Shown here in pieces: positions 1-11,470 of a DNA stretch of 64,000 nt (the stretch's first letter is position 1; each line of letters opens with the position of its first letter). The translations under genes and the position numbers were made by a program. The DNA is taken from contig QCXZ01000001.1 of the NCBI GenBank assembly GCA_025024175.1, forward strand, positions 21,142,001 to 21,206,000. Direction: 5' to 3'. This DNA comes from Rhyzopertha dominica (Eukaryota > Arthropoda > Insecta > Coleoptera > Bostrichidae). Under the pieces are notes generated by a model, which ran no database searches, was not told the origin of the DNA, and saw only the letters and a program-made list of their open reading frames with translations.

Positions 1-1395
1 CAGTAGCAAGTAAAGAAGAAGACCAGTCTTGTCCTAGTTTTTGCAAATAATGTAGAAGTGTCAGTATTTTGCGGCTTAAAATATTTATTGTGTTTTTCCA
101 CATAGGAAGAAGCACATTAATGTTAAAGGTGCGCTCGTTCTGTAAGGTAGTGGACGTGCACATGTATTTATCAACCATGATGAGCGCAACATGGTTCGAC
201 TTTTCTTTAAGTACCTTGCATTAAACGTGATCGAGTATGCCATTCATCAGCATCGTCTTAGAATAGCTTTTTTGTTTCGTCCAGTAAGGAAGGCTCTTAT
301 TTTGATAGACAATCTAAACAACGGCTGAATTGAAAAGGGAAACACGGCTTTTTACATGCCGAATATTTGGATCCGAAACTCGCATCTTGCCTTGTTAAGC
401 AATGAATTCCTAAAATACTTTACATTATTTTGTGCAATAAACATCCGAGTCGTGACGAAAATAATTTGCAAAACTGAGCTTGCTAACCCAAGTGAATGAT
501 TACTTTTGATCATAACATATCAGAGCAATCGTTTTAAGAATTGACAAGACATCAGAAATGCGAAATTGATTTGATTTTTTAATACCTAATTTTCTTTCAA
601 AGCAGTATACAAAAAGACATCGAAAACTAGTTTATTTTTCCTCATTTCATCGAATGTTATAGCTAGCATTTAAGACCTTGTCTTGATCTATCGGGATAAC
701 GTGGCCACATAAATAACGTGACTACAACAAGTTAAGGAGGACAACATGGCCAAATAATTTAACTATTATTAGTTTGTTTGGGGAATCTGCAATAAAGATT
801 AGAATCAGGATCAGCAGGGCTATTTGTGTGTTAAACTCATTGTCCTTATAAAGGGATCGCAATAATTATAATAAGTTTTAGGCTAGGATTATGCCCTATT
901 TGGGCTTTGCTTATCTAAACTGGAAAATTTTCTCCAGTTCAATTTGTTTTGAATATTCCGGCTTAGAATTTAAATAACTAACGTGCAATGCCTTCTATTT
1001 TTTATTTTGGAACTTATATCTTGTACTAACCAGCTAAGCCATCTTTACATTCTAATAACTAACATTGTTTCCAAAATTAGCGGACTAAAATCAGGCGAAA
1101 ATGCTAAAACAGGTTTTTTTTTACTTAAACGTGTTTATCGAATTATCAAGAACCATGAATGTTAGCCATACTAACTTCTCCGAGATTTAAACGAGATGAT
1201 CTAGATCGACGCTTACAGTTTTGCATTTGAGTAATAATTAAGGTTTACTTTACAACATTTGTTTCTGGTGAAAGTGTGTTTATGATGAACACACATTTTC
1301 AGTGAACGTCACATCCGAACGCCTCAAAAATTGAACGTTTGAGCAAGCATTCTGGATTTCTTTAAAGCACTTTGATTGTCAATGGTTCCTTGCAG
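1..1395. other. Non-coding AT-rich stretch
   Basis: I see no convincing gene, RNA or repeat. The open frames are short, AT-rich and lack splice-site support. The only structure is a pyrimidine-containing acceptor-like sequence ending in TTGCAG at 1391-1395, which leads into the candidate exon that follows. Confidence 0.5.
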
Positions 1396-1652
1396 GTATT
1401 AGAACATGTTGGTCCCTTAATCTCCCAAACACCAGAAGAAGATATAAATCTCGAAGAAAGCCAACTTTCAACAGGATACATACACGATATCCTTGTTTTC
1501 TCGGACAACGAATCGGGCGGAGGGGTCATATGGAATACCCGCAAGCTCGCTCGATTTAGCCCTTTTGGATTTCTTTTTGTGGAACCACTTAACATCCAAG
1601 ATTTATGCTACATCACCTCAATTTCTTCCAGTGCTTTGAAAAAAGAATCGTC
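1396..1652 (+). CDS. Candidate internal exon, product not recognised
   Basis: An open frame of 257 bases starts directly after an acceptor (TTGCAG, 1390-1395) and ends at a strong donor (TC|GTGAGTGT, GT at 1653). It would enter in phase 0 and leave with two bases of a codon. The roughly 85 residues look protein-like, with a mixed, partly acidic start (VLEHVGPLISQTPEEDINLE) and an aromatic middle (FSPFGFLFVEP). I do not recognise the family and see no domain. No partner exon is identifiable nearby, so it would belong to a gene with long introns. The antisense frame over the same bases is a shadow. It could also be a chance frame; the two matching splice sites are the only support. Confidence 0.35.
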
Positions 1653-2089
1653 GTGAGTGTTACTTGATCACGACGCAAATTTTGAAAAACATTAGACAAA
1701 GTTTTTAAAATCTACTCTATTGCTTGGAAGTTGGAGGCTGGCATTTTTAACAATACATGAAATTTTGTTTTGTAACCATTTCTGTTTCTTCACAGTAATC
1801 TAGACAGTGATCCCTAAACAAAGAGAATTTAAATTACAAAAAAGTGCATAAACGATCAAAGCACTTATGTGTCACTTGTAACCTCTTACTATTTAAGTTC
1901 TTTAAAAAAGTGGCTCTGGGCTTTAAACAGAAGCATTTTTTCTGAACTTGGCTAAAAGGGGAGTTTGTAGGGAGTGCAAATTATAGTTTTTCGATCAATA
2001 GTAATATTTATACTTAAATTGCCTTTCGGAAACAGATGAGTAGCATACCAATCATTGATGTTGAAACCTCAAACTTTTTATTTATTAAA

Positions 2090-2420
2090 CTTCGTACTCG
2101 TATCGAGAGAATCCTGGCGCTCCACCCGTTTTATTAAGGACCACGGGGACCCTAAAGTCAGAGAGCAGTTTGGAAAACTTCTGCTAAGCAGTTCGGTAAA
2201 CAAGCGATTCCGCCTTTCGGTGCAAAACAAAAGCCTGTAATGTCTCGTAATACGTGTATAGCGTTATTACTGTTATTGCACCAATAAAAGCGGAAACCCT
2301 CCCGGTTGATAGATAAACTTTACCCATTACGCCATACACCCACAATTCTGTTACCCGCTCTCGGTAAATTGCTAATTACGAAGCTACCTTAGTGCATTTC
2401 GCTGTCTTTATGAAACCTAC
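2090..2420. promoter_or_regulatory. Candidate regulatory island (GC/CpG-rich, non-coding)
   Basis: The base composition shifts towards GC over about 330 bases with no credible ORF. TTTATTA, GCTAATTACG and TTTATG occur here, of the kind bound by homeodomain proteins. The same style of island recurs across the first 36 kb. Function is inferred from composition only; an old exon or unmasked repeat would look the same. Confidence 0.25.
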
Positions 2421-3959
2421 ATCGTAAACCGCGTCTCCTTTTTTTCTTCGTCTTTTTTCCTTTTGGCTCGCGCTGCTCTTCATTACCAAACTTGGGGCCT
2501 AATAAACCAACAAGAGAACGAGTTTTCATTATTGAGTTAATTAAGTTTGGGAAATGGAATAAAGTCGAAATTGTGATAACGAAAATGTGGAAAGTTACCG
2601 CATTTCTCGTGCCAAGCTACTCCCACAAACATGCCTAAAATACGTCGGGGACTTGTGTCGGAAACGGTGATCTTTACGAGTTTTCGCAGTTATGAATGGA
2701 GTTGAGCTCGAGAATTCTTACTACGTAAGCTGCGTTTATGGGTTTTGTCTGTTTTGACAATAAATTTTAATGGCGTGGCTGAAATAGCAAAGAAAAGATC
2801 TGGTTGTTTGCACAGTTGCATATTGACTCCGGAAGTTACCTGTTTTGGTCAAAGGCAAACTTGAGAAGTAGATGCTGGCATATGTTTATTGTTTGCAACT
2901 CTCATATCATATTATATTTGCACGATGGATTCGGTAATATCACAAAAAGGAGTAATCTAACAATACTCAACCTAATATTAAAACGAAATATAGATTAAAC
3001 TACCGAAACGATCGTTCAAACTTTGAATACCACGGAGTGTTGAAGACAATTTCTTTGCAAAAAACGGTTTAGAATGAACAATGAAATAATATAGTGTAGT
3101 AAAGATGTATCTATTAAATGCAAGAAAAATAAACAGAAAGAATCACACCACCTTTTTATATATTTTTTGCTAAATTCCAACAATTTCAAATGCTGTCGCT
3201 GCTTTTACACCACAAACGGTTTTGATAAACATATTTATCGAAATTGTTTAAAAATATATGGCAGGCCAACATCCTGAACGGTATGAGTAAGCTTGTTTTT
3301 CGATAATAAAATATTTTTATGGTTCCTTTTAATAACCGTCACTATGTTGTTTAATTTGTTTTTTGCGCTATAAAGTGATATTCAGGTTCACCCACATTTC
3401 TCCAGGGCGAACATAACATAACGTCCGCAATAAACCCGGGATTTTTAGGTCAAAAACCGCTGTACAAATTAAATAATCCACGAGCACGGTTATTAGAAGT
3501 GAGTCCACGCGTTCTGACATATTAAAAAAGACTCGGTCGTACATTGACGTACCGCACACGAGTATTAGTAATTAAATAAGGCAATATATCTGAATTTTGA
3601 TAAGTGATAAAATCATGGATATCAAACCGTCTTGAGAAAATATTTTATTTTGTTTTGGTTTAAAAATAAACCATTCCGTTCAAACTATCTAGATGTTAAG
3701 CTTTTCATTGTATTGCACTTCTTATCGGCGTACAGAGTAATTTTATCTTGGACAGTCATGGTCAAAGTATTTAAAAGCAATACAATAAAAGCGTTCCCAA
3801 GATGAAACCTTGTGAAACGTTAAGAAGGATCTTCCTTACAAAAGAAACTCTTGAAACTCGCGAAAATTAAATATATATTTAGAAATTTTAGTACCTACGC
3901 GATTTACGTGAAATCTGTCATCGCCGGGAACTAATATAGGACAATCTCTTTTGTTGTTG

Positions 3960-4055
3960 GAGAATATATTATGCTTTTTGAAGCCATAATATGTAACCAA
4001 ATATGCTTAAAATTCAGCCGGATTTTCGATGGGTCAAGTCAATCCCCCTTAGCAG
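3960..4055 (+). repeat. Dispersed repeat, copy 1
   Basis: Shares an approximately 90-bp pattern with 15430-15525: a TGCTTTTT run, TGTAAC, ATGCTTAAAAT, then CAGCCG followed by TTTTCG, TGGGT and ATCCCCCTTA-like sequence. Both copies have the same orientation. The family is unknown and no coding frame is preserved. Confidence 0.5.
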
Positions 4056-4599
4056 AAAAATATAAAATGGTACAGAACTTTTTTCCGTTGTGACAGGAAA
4101 ACTAACTACTTACAAAGCAGTAATAGTGTTAACTTATAGGCATCTATTGTATCCAGCTTATTAATCTAATAATATGCCTTTCTTAGGTCACAGAAAATCA
4201 TTCCAACATATTGAATTTTATGAAAACTGGAATGCAAATTAAGTTTTGGGTCTTGCCTTCAAGATTTTTCTCTCTTTATAATTGTGCCCAAAATATGTAG
4301 AATTTTCGAATTTTTATTATTAATTACCGTTTCAGCGGATTTATTTTGTCTAGAATTAAAATGAGATTCAGATAGTGTTTAACAAATGGATGGATTAGCT
4401 AGACTTTTTCATGTGTTTTATTTGAAATAGGGATAATATAAGACTAGTCGATAACCTATATTTTACTCAAGTTATGCATTGATCACATTCTTGACGATTA
4501 TTATGTTTAAATTATAATTACTCCCACTCTACAGGACAGTTGTTTAAAATGTACTTCTCTAGTTGAAATAAAAATTTCCAACCGATGTCTAACGGATTG

Positions 4600-5095
4600 T
4601 CGAATCCATTTGAAATATATAACCTCCTATAACGCAATCTTGAAGATCTAAATATGCAGTAGGGGTATATAAACAAGTGGTTTTAAACATCCTCACACAT
4701 TGAAATCAAGAGGATTGTGATCAGGTTACCTTAGCGGGTCAGCCATGTGGAGTTCACCACACCGGTATGCAAAAACTATTTCAAAGCTTCCGTACTATTA
4801 CTACAAAATGTGGAGGAACGCTGTGAACAACATACGTCGTCTAATTCTGAGTTCTACGTCTTCCAAAAGAGCAGGAAGTTCATTTCCTAAAAAATGAAGA
4901 TTTTTATTACCATTCAGTCGTTGAGGAAAGAAAAATGGTCCTATAAATAATCGTCCAATCTCTCGAATGTTGATAAAAAAGATTTGTTGGAATCGTGCTT
5001 TAATCGAGATAAGTGGATTTTCGTCTGCCCATATTTGGTTGTTATAAAAATTGATAATGCCGCCGTTGTCTTGAGAGGTTATCGTCATCAGTGTT
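4600..5095 (-). pseudogene. DDE transposase relic ('WPPRSPDL' family)
   Basis: The minus strand at 5088-4801 keeps an open frame of 95 residues resembling the middle of an insect DDE transposase family related to Tc1/mariner. It has the IWADENP motif, then FIGPFFFPQRL, a HFLGNELPALLEDVELRIR stretch and RRM. Beyond the stop, in another frame, the minus strand at about 4740-4600 reads like PDHNPLDF followed by G-LKPLVY, the degraded form of the conserved PRSPDLTPLDFFLWG-LKS-VY end. The frame change and stops show a dead copy. Related relics lie at 11.1-11.5, 33.8-34.0 and 39.5-40.1 kb. The family assignment rests on motif recognition. Confidence 0.75.
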
Positions 5096-5544
5096 ATTTA
5101 CGCTGCCGGTAAAAATTTTGTTTTCCTAAAAACCATTGGGAAGATTTCAAATATAATATAATATGCATACAGTAAAATTTCTTTTACAGTATTTCAAGCG
5201 GTTTGTAACTAACATTTACTTATTTCTGGATTTTCGTCAAGAAACTAATTGAAGAAACTAATCGATAACTTGCTCTAGGTCGCCAAATAATATTTCGTAA
5301 TTTAGCAACAGTGTCAGTTTCTTGTAACCGATTCCTTAGGTCAGGTTAATGCCCAATTCATTTTTTCAACAACACAAGTGTACTACTACCTTGAATAAAA
5401 CAAAGTACCAATTTTTTGATAGGGTCACTACTGTTTACTCATGTGAGACGTTATGTAGAGAAGATTTAACCCCACCCATCACAGACTCTAGCGGCACTCG
5501 GTGGTGCCCCGCAACTCACCTGAAATGAAACACCTATGGTGGAA

Positions 5545-5735
5545 ATAACATTGATGTTATTATTTCTATGCAGGTTAATATAACTTTCGAGAATCTTCAC
5601 ATAAGCTTGTTGACTTAAAAGGTGCGTATTGATATATACGCACGCATTGATATATACGCACCTTTTAAGTCAACAAGCTTGTGTGAAGATTCTCGAAAGT
5701 TATATTAACCTGCATAGATATAATATCTAGTCCAC
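5545..5735. repeat. Near-perfect inverted repeat (MITE-like hairpin)
   Basis: The arm starting at CTATGCAGGTTAATATAAC (about 5564) and running to GGTGCGTA is repeated almost without change as its reverse complement at about 5651-5720. The arms are roughly 65 bp, with a single clear mismatch (CACATAAGC against CACACAAGC). The loop contains the duplicated sequence ATTGATATATACGCAC. Such a palindrome fits a foldback MITE or a recent inverted duplication. No ORF is present and no target duplication could be fixed. Confidence 0.85.
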
Positions 5736-5829
5736 GTAATAAATACTGGAGAGGATTAATATTAAGCGAGCATCACAAAATTTTTACCAACCCTCTCCAT
5801 TTTGCCAGGACGCTATTGACAGTGCTACA

Positions 5830-6140
5830 TATTATTTATACCCCGACCGTGCCCTTGGCGAAGGTCGCATCTTAACACCGAAACCCTTTGTGAATGCACC
5901 GCCTCCGCGTGTCCGCTTATTGCATTCCGGCCTCTGGATGGATTCTTCCAACTTTAAGTCCATACAATGTAAAACTCATAAACCGAGCGCGAAGATCAAC
6001 ACGTTTCCTCGCGCAAGACGGCCGGTCTACCCGGAATCGTAAAAGGCGCCTGATTTTATTCCGGGTTCCCGCTACGTATCGCGGCCGTGTCGCGGGATAT
6101 TTGCATCTATAGCACGCGAAATCGACGGAATTATGCACAT
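5830..6140. promoter_or_regulatory. Candidate regulatory island (GC/CpG-rich)
   Basis: A sharply bounded GC- and CpG-rich block within AT-rich DNA. Overlapping frames of about 72 residues exist on both strands, as expected from GC content alone, and their translations are arginine-rich and unlike known proteins. It contains the octamer ATTTGCAT (POU-type), AATTATGCA and CATAAAC. I infer a possible enhancer or silencer; sequence conservation would decide. Confidence 0.3.
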
Positions 6141-7074
6141 TTTTGTTGCTGTTTGTCTAGGAGAGGCGGCTTCCTGAANTTCAGATTGGGCGATTTAAGG
6201 AAGAAGTTAGTTCTGATGCCAGGTCGCAGGAAATTTGGCGATGGCTAGGGATTTACAGCGTTGTCGCATGTATCTGTTTCATANATCTAGGAAATGGANA
6301 GGTCAAACCAAAAATTCCATCCAATGTGGGCATTTGTTCATTATTCAATATAGAATCTTNTCCGCATGATTCGATTTCGGCCGTGAATGCAAAGGAAAAC
6401 AGTGTTTCCCTTATCTCGGAGCCACGGTCGCGATTGAAGCCACACTAAATATTTAATAAACTCGAATGGTAAACACGTTTTATAGTCCTGGCGTATGAAA
6501 TAAATACTGGGGATACATCAGGCGACAAATATTTGTTTTGACTACGCAATCCCATAAATCCGGCGCGTATAATTTGTGGGGTTTCCCTTTGTTGTCACTA
6601 GAGGGTTGGCGTCGTTCGTTTTAGAAATTTCCTTATTGTGAGCTCAACATTATCGTGTACTTAAAAGTTAGCATCCAATAGTAGATTAAATATGATGGAT
6701 TCCGTTAATTTGAAATTTTGGGTATTATAAAGCAAATGGGGGATAGCAACGATCCACCAAGTAGGACAAAAGTTTGGGAAGATTTCTGAGAGGTTGGAAG
6801 GTAAACGAAATAATCCGTTTGTTCGAATGCCTTTTGGCATAGATAATGTATGCTGGGCTAAATTTGCCAGTGTTTTGCTGGCAAATTGCAAGCATGCTAA
6901 TGTAGTTGATGAAGATTTGGTCTGAAGCTAATATGTCATAGAATCTTCTTTCAGTTTGAATTGGTTTTGTGAGTGTTTATGACATTAGCCACTTTTTTCC
7001 CGCAGTAAAAATTAAACAAATGAACATTTCTTTAATAGCTTAGTAGTATACACTTTTTAGAATTTGTGTTTGGA

Positions 7075-7525
7075 CGACTCACATGGCGGTTGAATTTCAA
7101 AAACGCTTCCCGCGACAAAGCCTCAAATTTACCCCGCGGCCACGGTGACAAACTTCACGAGCGAAAAAACCGACGAGCGTTTTTCATTATGTCGCTTTTC
7201 AAACAATCGCTTCAGTGTTCACGTGCGCGCCTCGAGCTCTAATAAACTGCCCTTTATGAAATCAATGGTATGCCCTAAAAATCCCCGGATTTTACGGCAA
7301 CACGATGTTTTACGGCGTCAATTTTTCCTCAATTAGAAGAGCCGCGGTAAATCCAAGTGGTGGCATATCCCTTACGTTATTTACTGCCTGTAACATGAAC
7401 TCCCGCCGCGCTTTCAGCTGCTCGTAAAAGTCGGGCAGGTCTCTTGTTCTAGGACGGACGGCGTCAAAAAGGCGTTATATTTTTTTCTGTTTTACAACTT
7501 TACAACGTGAGTTACAGCTCCGAAC
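7075..7525. promoter_or_regulatory. Candidate regulatory island (GC/CpG-rich)
   Basis: A CpG-rich block of about 450 bases with repeated TTTTACGGC motifs (near 7292 and 7308), CTCAATTAG, TTTATGAAATCAAT and an E-box CAGCTG. No splice sites or protein-like frame support an exon. It is of the same type as the islands at 5.8 and 8.1 kb, and the three lie within 2.6 kb, suggesting one composite non-coding element. Function is inferred. Confidence 0.3.
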
Positions 7526-8139
7526 GATCGCGTGCTGGGATTTCTTTGCTTTTTTCATTTTGGGCTTTGCTGGCGTGCACGTTTTCAAAGATGTTGGCAG
7601 GGTTCAGGGTTGATGGTTTCATCATTTCCTGGTGGTTATACGTAATAAGGAAATAGCTGCCTATGTATCAGGTAAAATATTTTACCGTGTCCAAAATATT
7701 CTAAACTGCGCTGAACACGTCATTTAGCACACAAAAGAACGACTACGATAGATACTAGTTAAATTATGTAGTTGTAAATCAGATGGAGCAGAGGATGGGA
7801 TTTTCGCCCAGAAACCAGGGATTCTCAAACGACAGTAAAACTCATATTAAAATACGGTATAAAACAATTTTATTAGATAGTTTGTAAAAAAAATTGCATT
7901 TATTTAGGAATCTGTGATGTACAGGCGACATCACTACTTTTTTGGGTCAACTCATGTTCCTTGAGTAGAAGCTATGTGTCACTAAAATGGTAGAAAAATT
8001 GTATTAAATGAATAGGACAGTTCAAATAAAGAAGGCATAACTTCTTAACGTTTATGCCAACGATGAAAACGTATGTACACGTTTTAAAGTAAGCAACTCG
8101 TGTTATATAGCGGTTTATTAGCGTTTAACCCCCAAAATT

Positions 8140-8440
8140 CGCATATCGCCCTTCAGGGATCCCTAAATCCTAATCATCCGCATTTTTCTCAGCGCGGAGT
8201 TTAAATTTGTGTCTCGACGCGGGTCGCGTTTGTACGGGCCTGTGCAGCCACAGCGTTGTACATTAAATTTGGGACATCACTAAATTATTCCGTTTAAAAT
8301 TACGTGTTCGTTGGCATAATCACGTACGCTGGATAAAGTAACGCTCGCAGCTGCGGTAATTTGCAATAACGACCCGCACTGTGACGGGAGCAAAAGGTTG
8401 AGTGTGACTATGCACCGTAGGGCGTGAACTTGAAACATCC
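8140..8440. promoter_or_regulatory. Candidate regulatory island
   Basis: GC/CpG-enriched block with CTAATCATCC, CGGTAATTTGC and CACGTACGC. No coding frame. It is grouped with the islands at 5.8 and 7.1 kb on composition. Confidence 0.25.
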
Positions 8441-8710
8441 TTAATCATGAGGTGCAAATTTCATGGGGTATGTTTTGCAGAGTCTTATTTTCTTACGATT
8501 CAGCGTATAGCCGCTAGTGAACTTGCTTAATTAGAGCGCCACCTCAAGGCACACAAAGCCACTAACATCATACGAAGCCTTTGTTTTTTTTAGGCAAAAC
8601 CAGTTCTATGCCATACCGTCTGCATTAGACCTAAACTAAACTGACGAGCTGTAATAACAGCGAAACAGATCTGTCTGTAGTTGATTGCGGTGCAGATAGC
8701 ATAAGCAGAG

Positions 8711-8732
8711 ACATACATTTTAATGTATGTCG
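8711..8732. repeat. Perfect short palindrome
   Basis: GACATACATT followed by its mirror complement AATGTATGTC forms an uninterrupted 22-bp palindrome with a central TTAA. It could form a cruciform or bind a dimeric factor; no function can be read from it. Confidence 0.6.
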
Positions 8733-8878
8733 GTTCTTACTCGCTTGCGAAAAGTGCCGTGGGGGCCAGCTGTCAAGTTGACGTATACAGGTGCATGCCA
8801 ACTTGGCAGAACATAGGTTTTATACTTTAAGAATTATTTCACATCAAGGCAACTAGGTGGCTTCATATATATGTCAGT

Positions 8879-9165
8879 TTAATGCTGACAGATGGCATTG
8901 CCATCTAATTTTTTTACTAGGCTATAAAATTCAGCACAAATCATGTAAGCTGATACCCCCAGTATGATAGACACCGACGTAGTGTAGGTTCCCGTCGATG
9001 GCATCGGAGAAGCTGTCCTTAAGCAAGGATGAAATAAATAAATCTTCTGCCCTTCAGGGCACACCGCTATTAAGGCGACCGACGGTCTGCTTTGGTCAAT
9101 TTACTCTGTACCCCTGCCTGATGAGCACCAATAGAGTGGATTGACCAAGGTAGATGATTTATTTA
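8879..9165. repeat. Dispersed repeat with palindromic core
   Basis: At 9092-9152 the segment starts TTTGGTCAATTTACTCTG and ends GAGTGGATTGACCAA, so its ends are imperfect inverted repeats around CCTGCCTGATGAGC. A relative at 26553-26645 has the same ends (TTTGGTCAATTCATTTT and GAATGGATTGACCA) around TCCTGTCTGAATAG. The flank at 8879-9064 has an open minus-strand frame of 61 residues with no recognisable similarity. A MITE-like family is likely. Confidence 0.5.
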
Positions 9166-11100
9166 ATAGTGTCAAAGAAGTTGCATAGCAACCTGCGATT
9201 TTCTTTTTGTTTGACCACTTGGAGGGCATACTTTCTAAGAAATATGAAGTTAATTATTATAATCATAACTTGTCATACCATCTGATTGTAGAGTGTGAGT
9301 TGCTTTCATAATGATTTTTACATGATTTGGCTCAAGTGAATTGGATTATTTGAATGACATACTTCGTCAGTTAATCTGTTCAATGTATATGACCATATTG
9401 CTTGCTATAAAGGAAAAAAGCGGGCACCTTGGCTTACGAACAGTTTGTTCTTTATAACGAAATTGAGAAATCAGGCTTTTGCGGAAATCTAAAAATGTGC
9501 AAACCGAAGACAGTTGGAAATATTGCAAGACTATCGAATGTTAACTGTGCTGTTATTTAAGAAAATAGAGCATAACTAATGTACATAATTTCATCATCCA
9601 CATAATCTACTGTGTTACTTGCACTGGACATCTTATTTTCAAGTATATTTGAAAACTTATGTAGTGATTACTGTAAGATATTATGACACCATATTTTCAG
9701 GTGTGTACGATACTTTNGCCTGATAATTGGTTCCAACTAGGTCCGTCACTGTTATTTTAGACGCCAAAACATTCATGAAATGTACAATTGACTACATAAC
9801 GATGAAAACAAAAAAAAAGACAACGTATAAACGGATGTAAAACTAATTTGGTAGAACGCGTATGGAGCCAGACACAGCCGTTTTTTATAAATCAATCCGT
9901 CAAATTTAAAAGTCTGAGTCTTTCATGGTATGGCTTTTGTGTGCTACTGGACTATTAAACTGTTTATGCCGTTTGTTCGGCGAAGCGTGTAAATAGCTAA
10001 TGACTAGTGATATCGAATGGCAGACAAAAATGAAACGCTGGCCTGCAATTACTAATAAATTAATTACGTATTAGATGAGTATAAATTTTAATATGGAGAT
10101 TATTCAGGTGGTCAACATAATACTTGCTTCTGATGACTATTGATTGCAAATAGTTTATCTGTTTAAACGAAAAAGGAACAAATATACTGTAATTAGTTCT
10201 ATCCCATCGTATTTATTTTTTGCAAATGTTAGCAATTTTCAATGTAAAGCTCGTTTTTATTTCAACAGTGGAGTGATATCGTAAAGATAAAGGTATCAAA
10301 ATTATTAAAATTATGAATGATTAACCGTTTGTGGTAGCAAGAGGTCATGTCAATTAGTATGAGTGTAATTTTCCAGAAAAACCCGTTCCCTAATAACATG
10401 TTAAATTGCACCTATGACTTCCTGTCTTACAAGATTAAAGAAAAAGTATCAGATCTGCGCATACATTAAGTGATCTTAAGGCTTCCTTGCTTTTTATAGT
10501 GTCATCTAAAAAAACTTATCTGGTTCTTTACATGGAAATTAGTTGTAAAAATGTTCAGCAGTAGCAGTAAATGGCGCTGCGAGTAAATTGAGAGCTACCG
10601 GCAAATATGAATCTGATAAAAGTATGCAAAAAATTTATCAAACATTAAGCTCCCTTTCAGCATCGATTTGAATAGATATTCAATGTAAAAACTGAAGGAA
10701 CTGTGTTGTTTTTTCTATAGCAATACATTTAGAGCACCAAAAACAAGAAAATATGCAGATAAGTCTTTATTGGTCGATAAAAATTTAGTCAAGGGAATAT
10801 ATTATACAACATAATAAAATAAGTGCAACACATGTGTGCGCAATTTGTTTATCTATCTATACATAAATATCTTTGTTGAGTAATTTTATGGCAAAGCATT
10901 TTTATGTCACCGTTATTTGGCATTAACATAAGACTTCTGATTAACTGTTTCGTTATAGGTTTTTGATCTATACTTTTATAAATATTAAAATAAAATTAAA
11001 CAAAGAACTTCATCGGTCTGTAAATTTTAACATAAACTTCAATTATTTGCTTTAATTAAATTGAATTTTTTAAAAGGAATATTGGGAATTTTTGAAGAAT
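9166..11100. other. AT-rich DNA, nothing recognised
   Basis: No ORF, RNA or repeat is supported. Low-complexity A/T tracts and scattered TAAT motifs only. Confidence 0.45.
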
Positions 11101-11129
11101 GTTTATACAACAACATTAATGTAACAATT

Positions 11130-11470
11130 GCTCAAAATGTTGCTTCCTGCTCTTTTCACAAATTTGAATTCTTACCTTTTAACACATATTAACATTTCTG
11201 GAGTGACAGATCTACTTGCATCACGTATCTTATTTTATAAATCCTCTACACTATCAACAATGTTTGATAAACTTGTTTCTCGCAATAAAACAAATCTAGA
11301 GGATTAAGGTCCGGGCTTTTCGGTGGCCAAGAATGAATTGAACCTTCTCATATCCATCCCTAAGGTAAAATCTAATCAAGACAATTTCGCACTATTCTAT
11401 GGTAATGCTCTAGCGGCTCGTCTTGTTGAAGCCATAGACCTTGTGTGTCTTGTGAATTGACATTTTTTAA
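11130..11470 (-). pseudogene. DDE transposase relic ('WPPRSPDL' family)
   Basis: On the minus strand, from about 11440 down to 11180, the pieces QQDEP, HYHRIVRNCLD, then (in the same general order) SWPPKSPDLNPLDLF and a DLYKIR-like end follow the C-terminal half of an insect Tc1/mariner-related transposase. That half usually reads QQDGAPPHY, VR-WLD, WPPRSPDLTPLDFFLWG, with the last catalytic acidic residue nearby. Several in-frame stops interrupt it. It is the same family as at 4.6-5.1 kb, but shows a different part of the protein. The start and terminal repeats were not found. Confidence 0.75.

Larger units (their letters stand above)
1653..4599. other. Gene-poor stretch with one GC-richer island
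   Basis: No gene is supported. About 2090-2420 is clearly richer in G, C and CpG than its surroundings, and includes homeodomain-like TAAT cores (GCTAATTACG) and TTTATG or TTTATTA motifs, so it may be a regulatory island. A sequence at about 3960-4055 containing ATGCTTAAAAT and CAGCCGG recurs at 15430-15525, which marks a dispersed repeat. The rest is plain AT-rich DNA. Confidence 0.4.

Noticed and set aside
5894..6138. Overlapping 72-73 residue frames on both strands of the 5.8 kb island
   Set aside because: Arg-rich translations on both strands fit GC content; there are no splice sites or family match.
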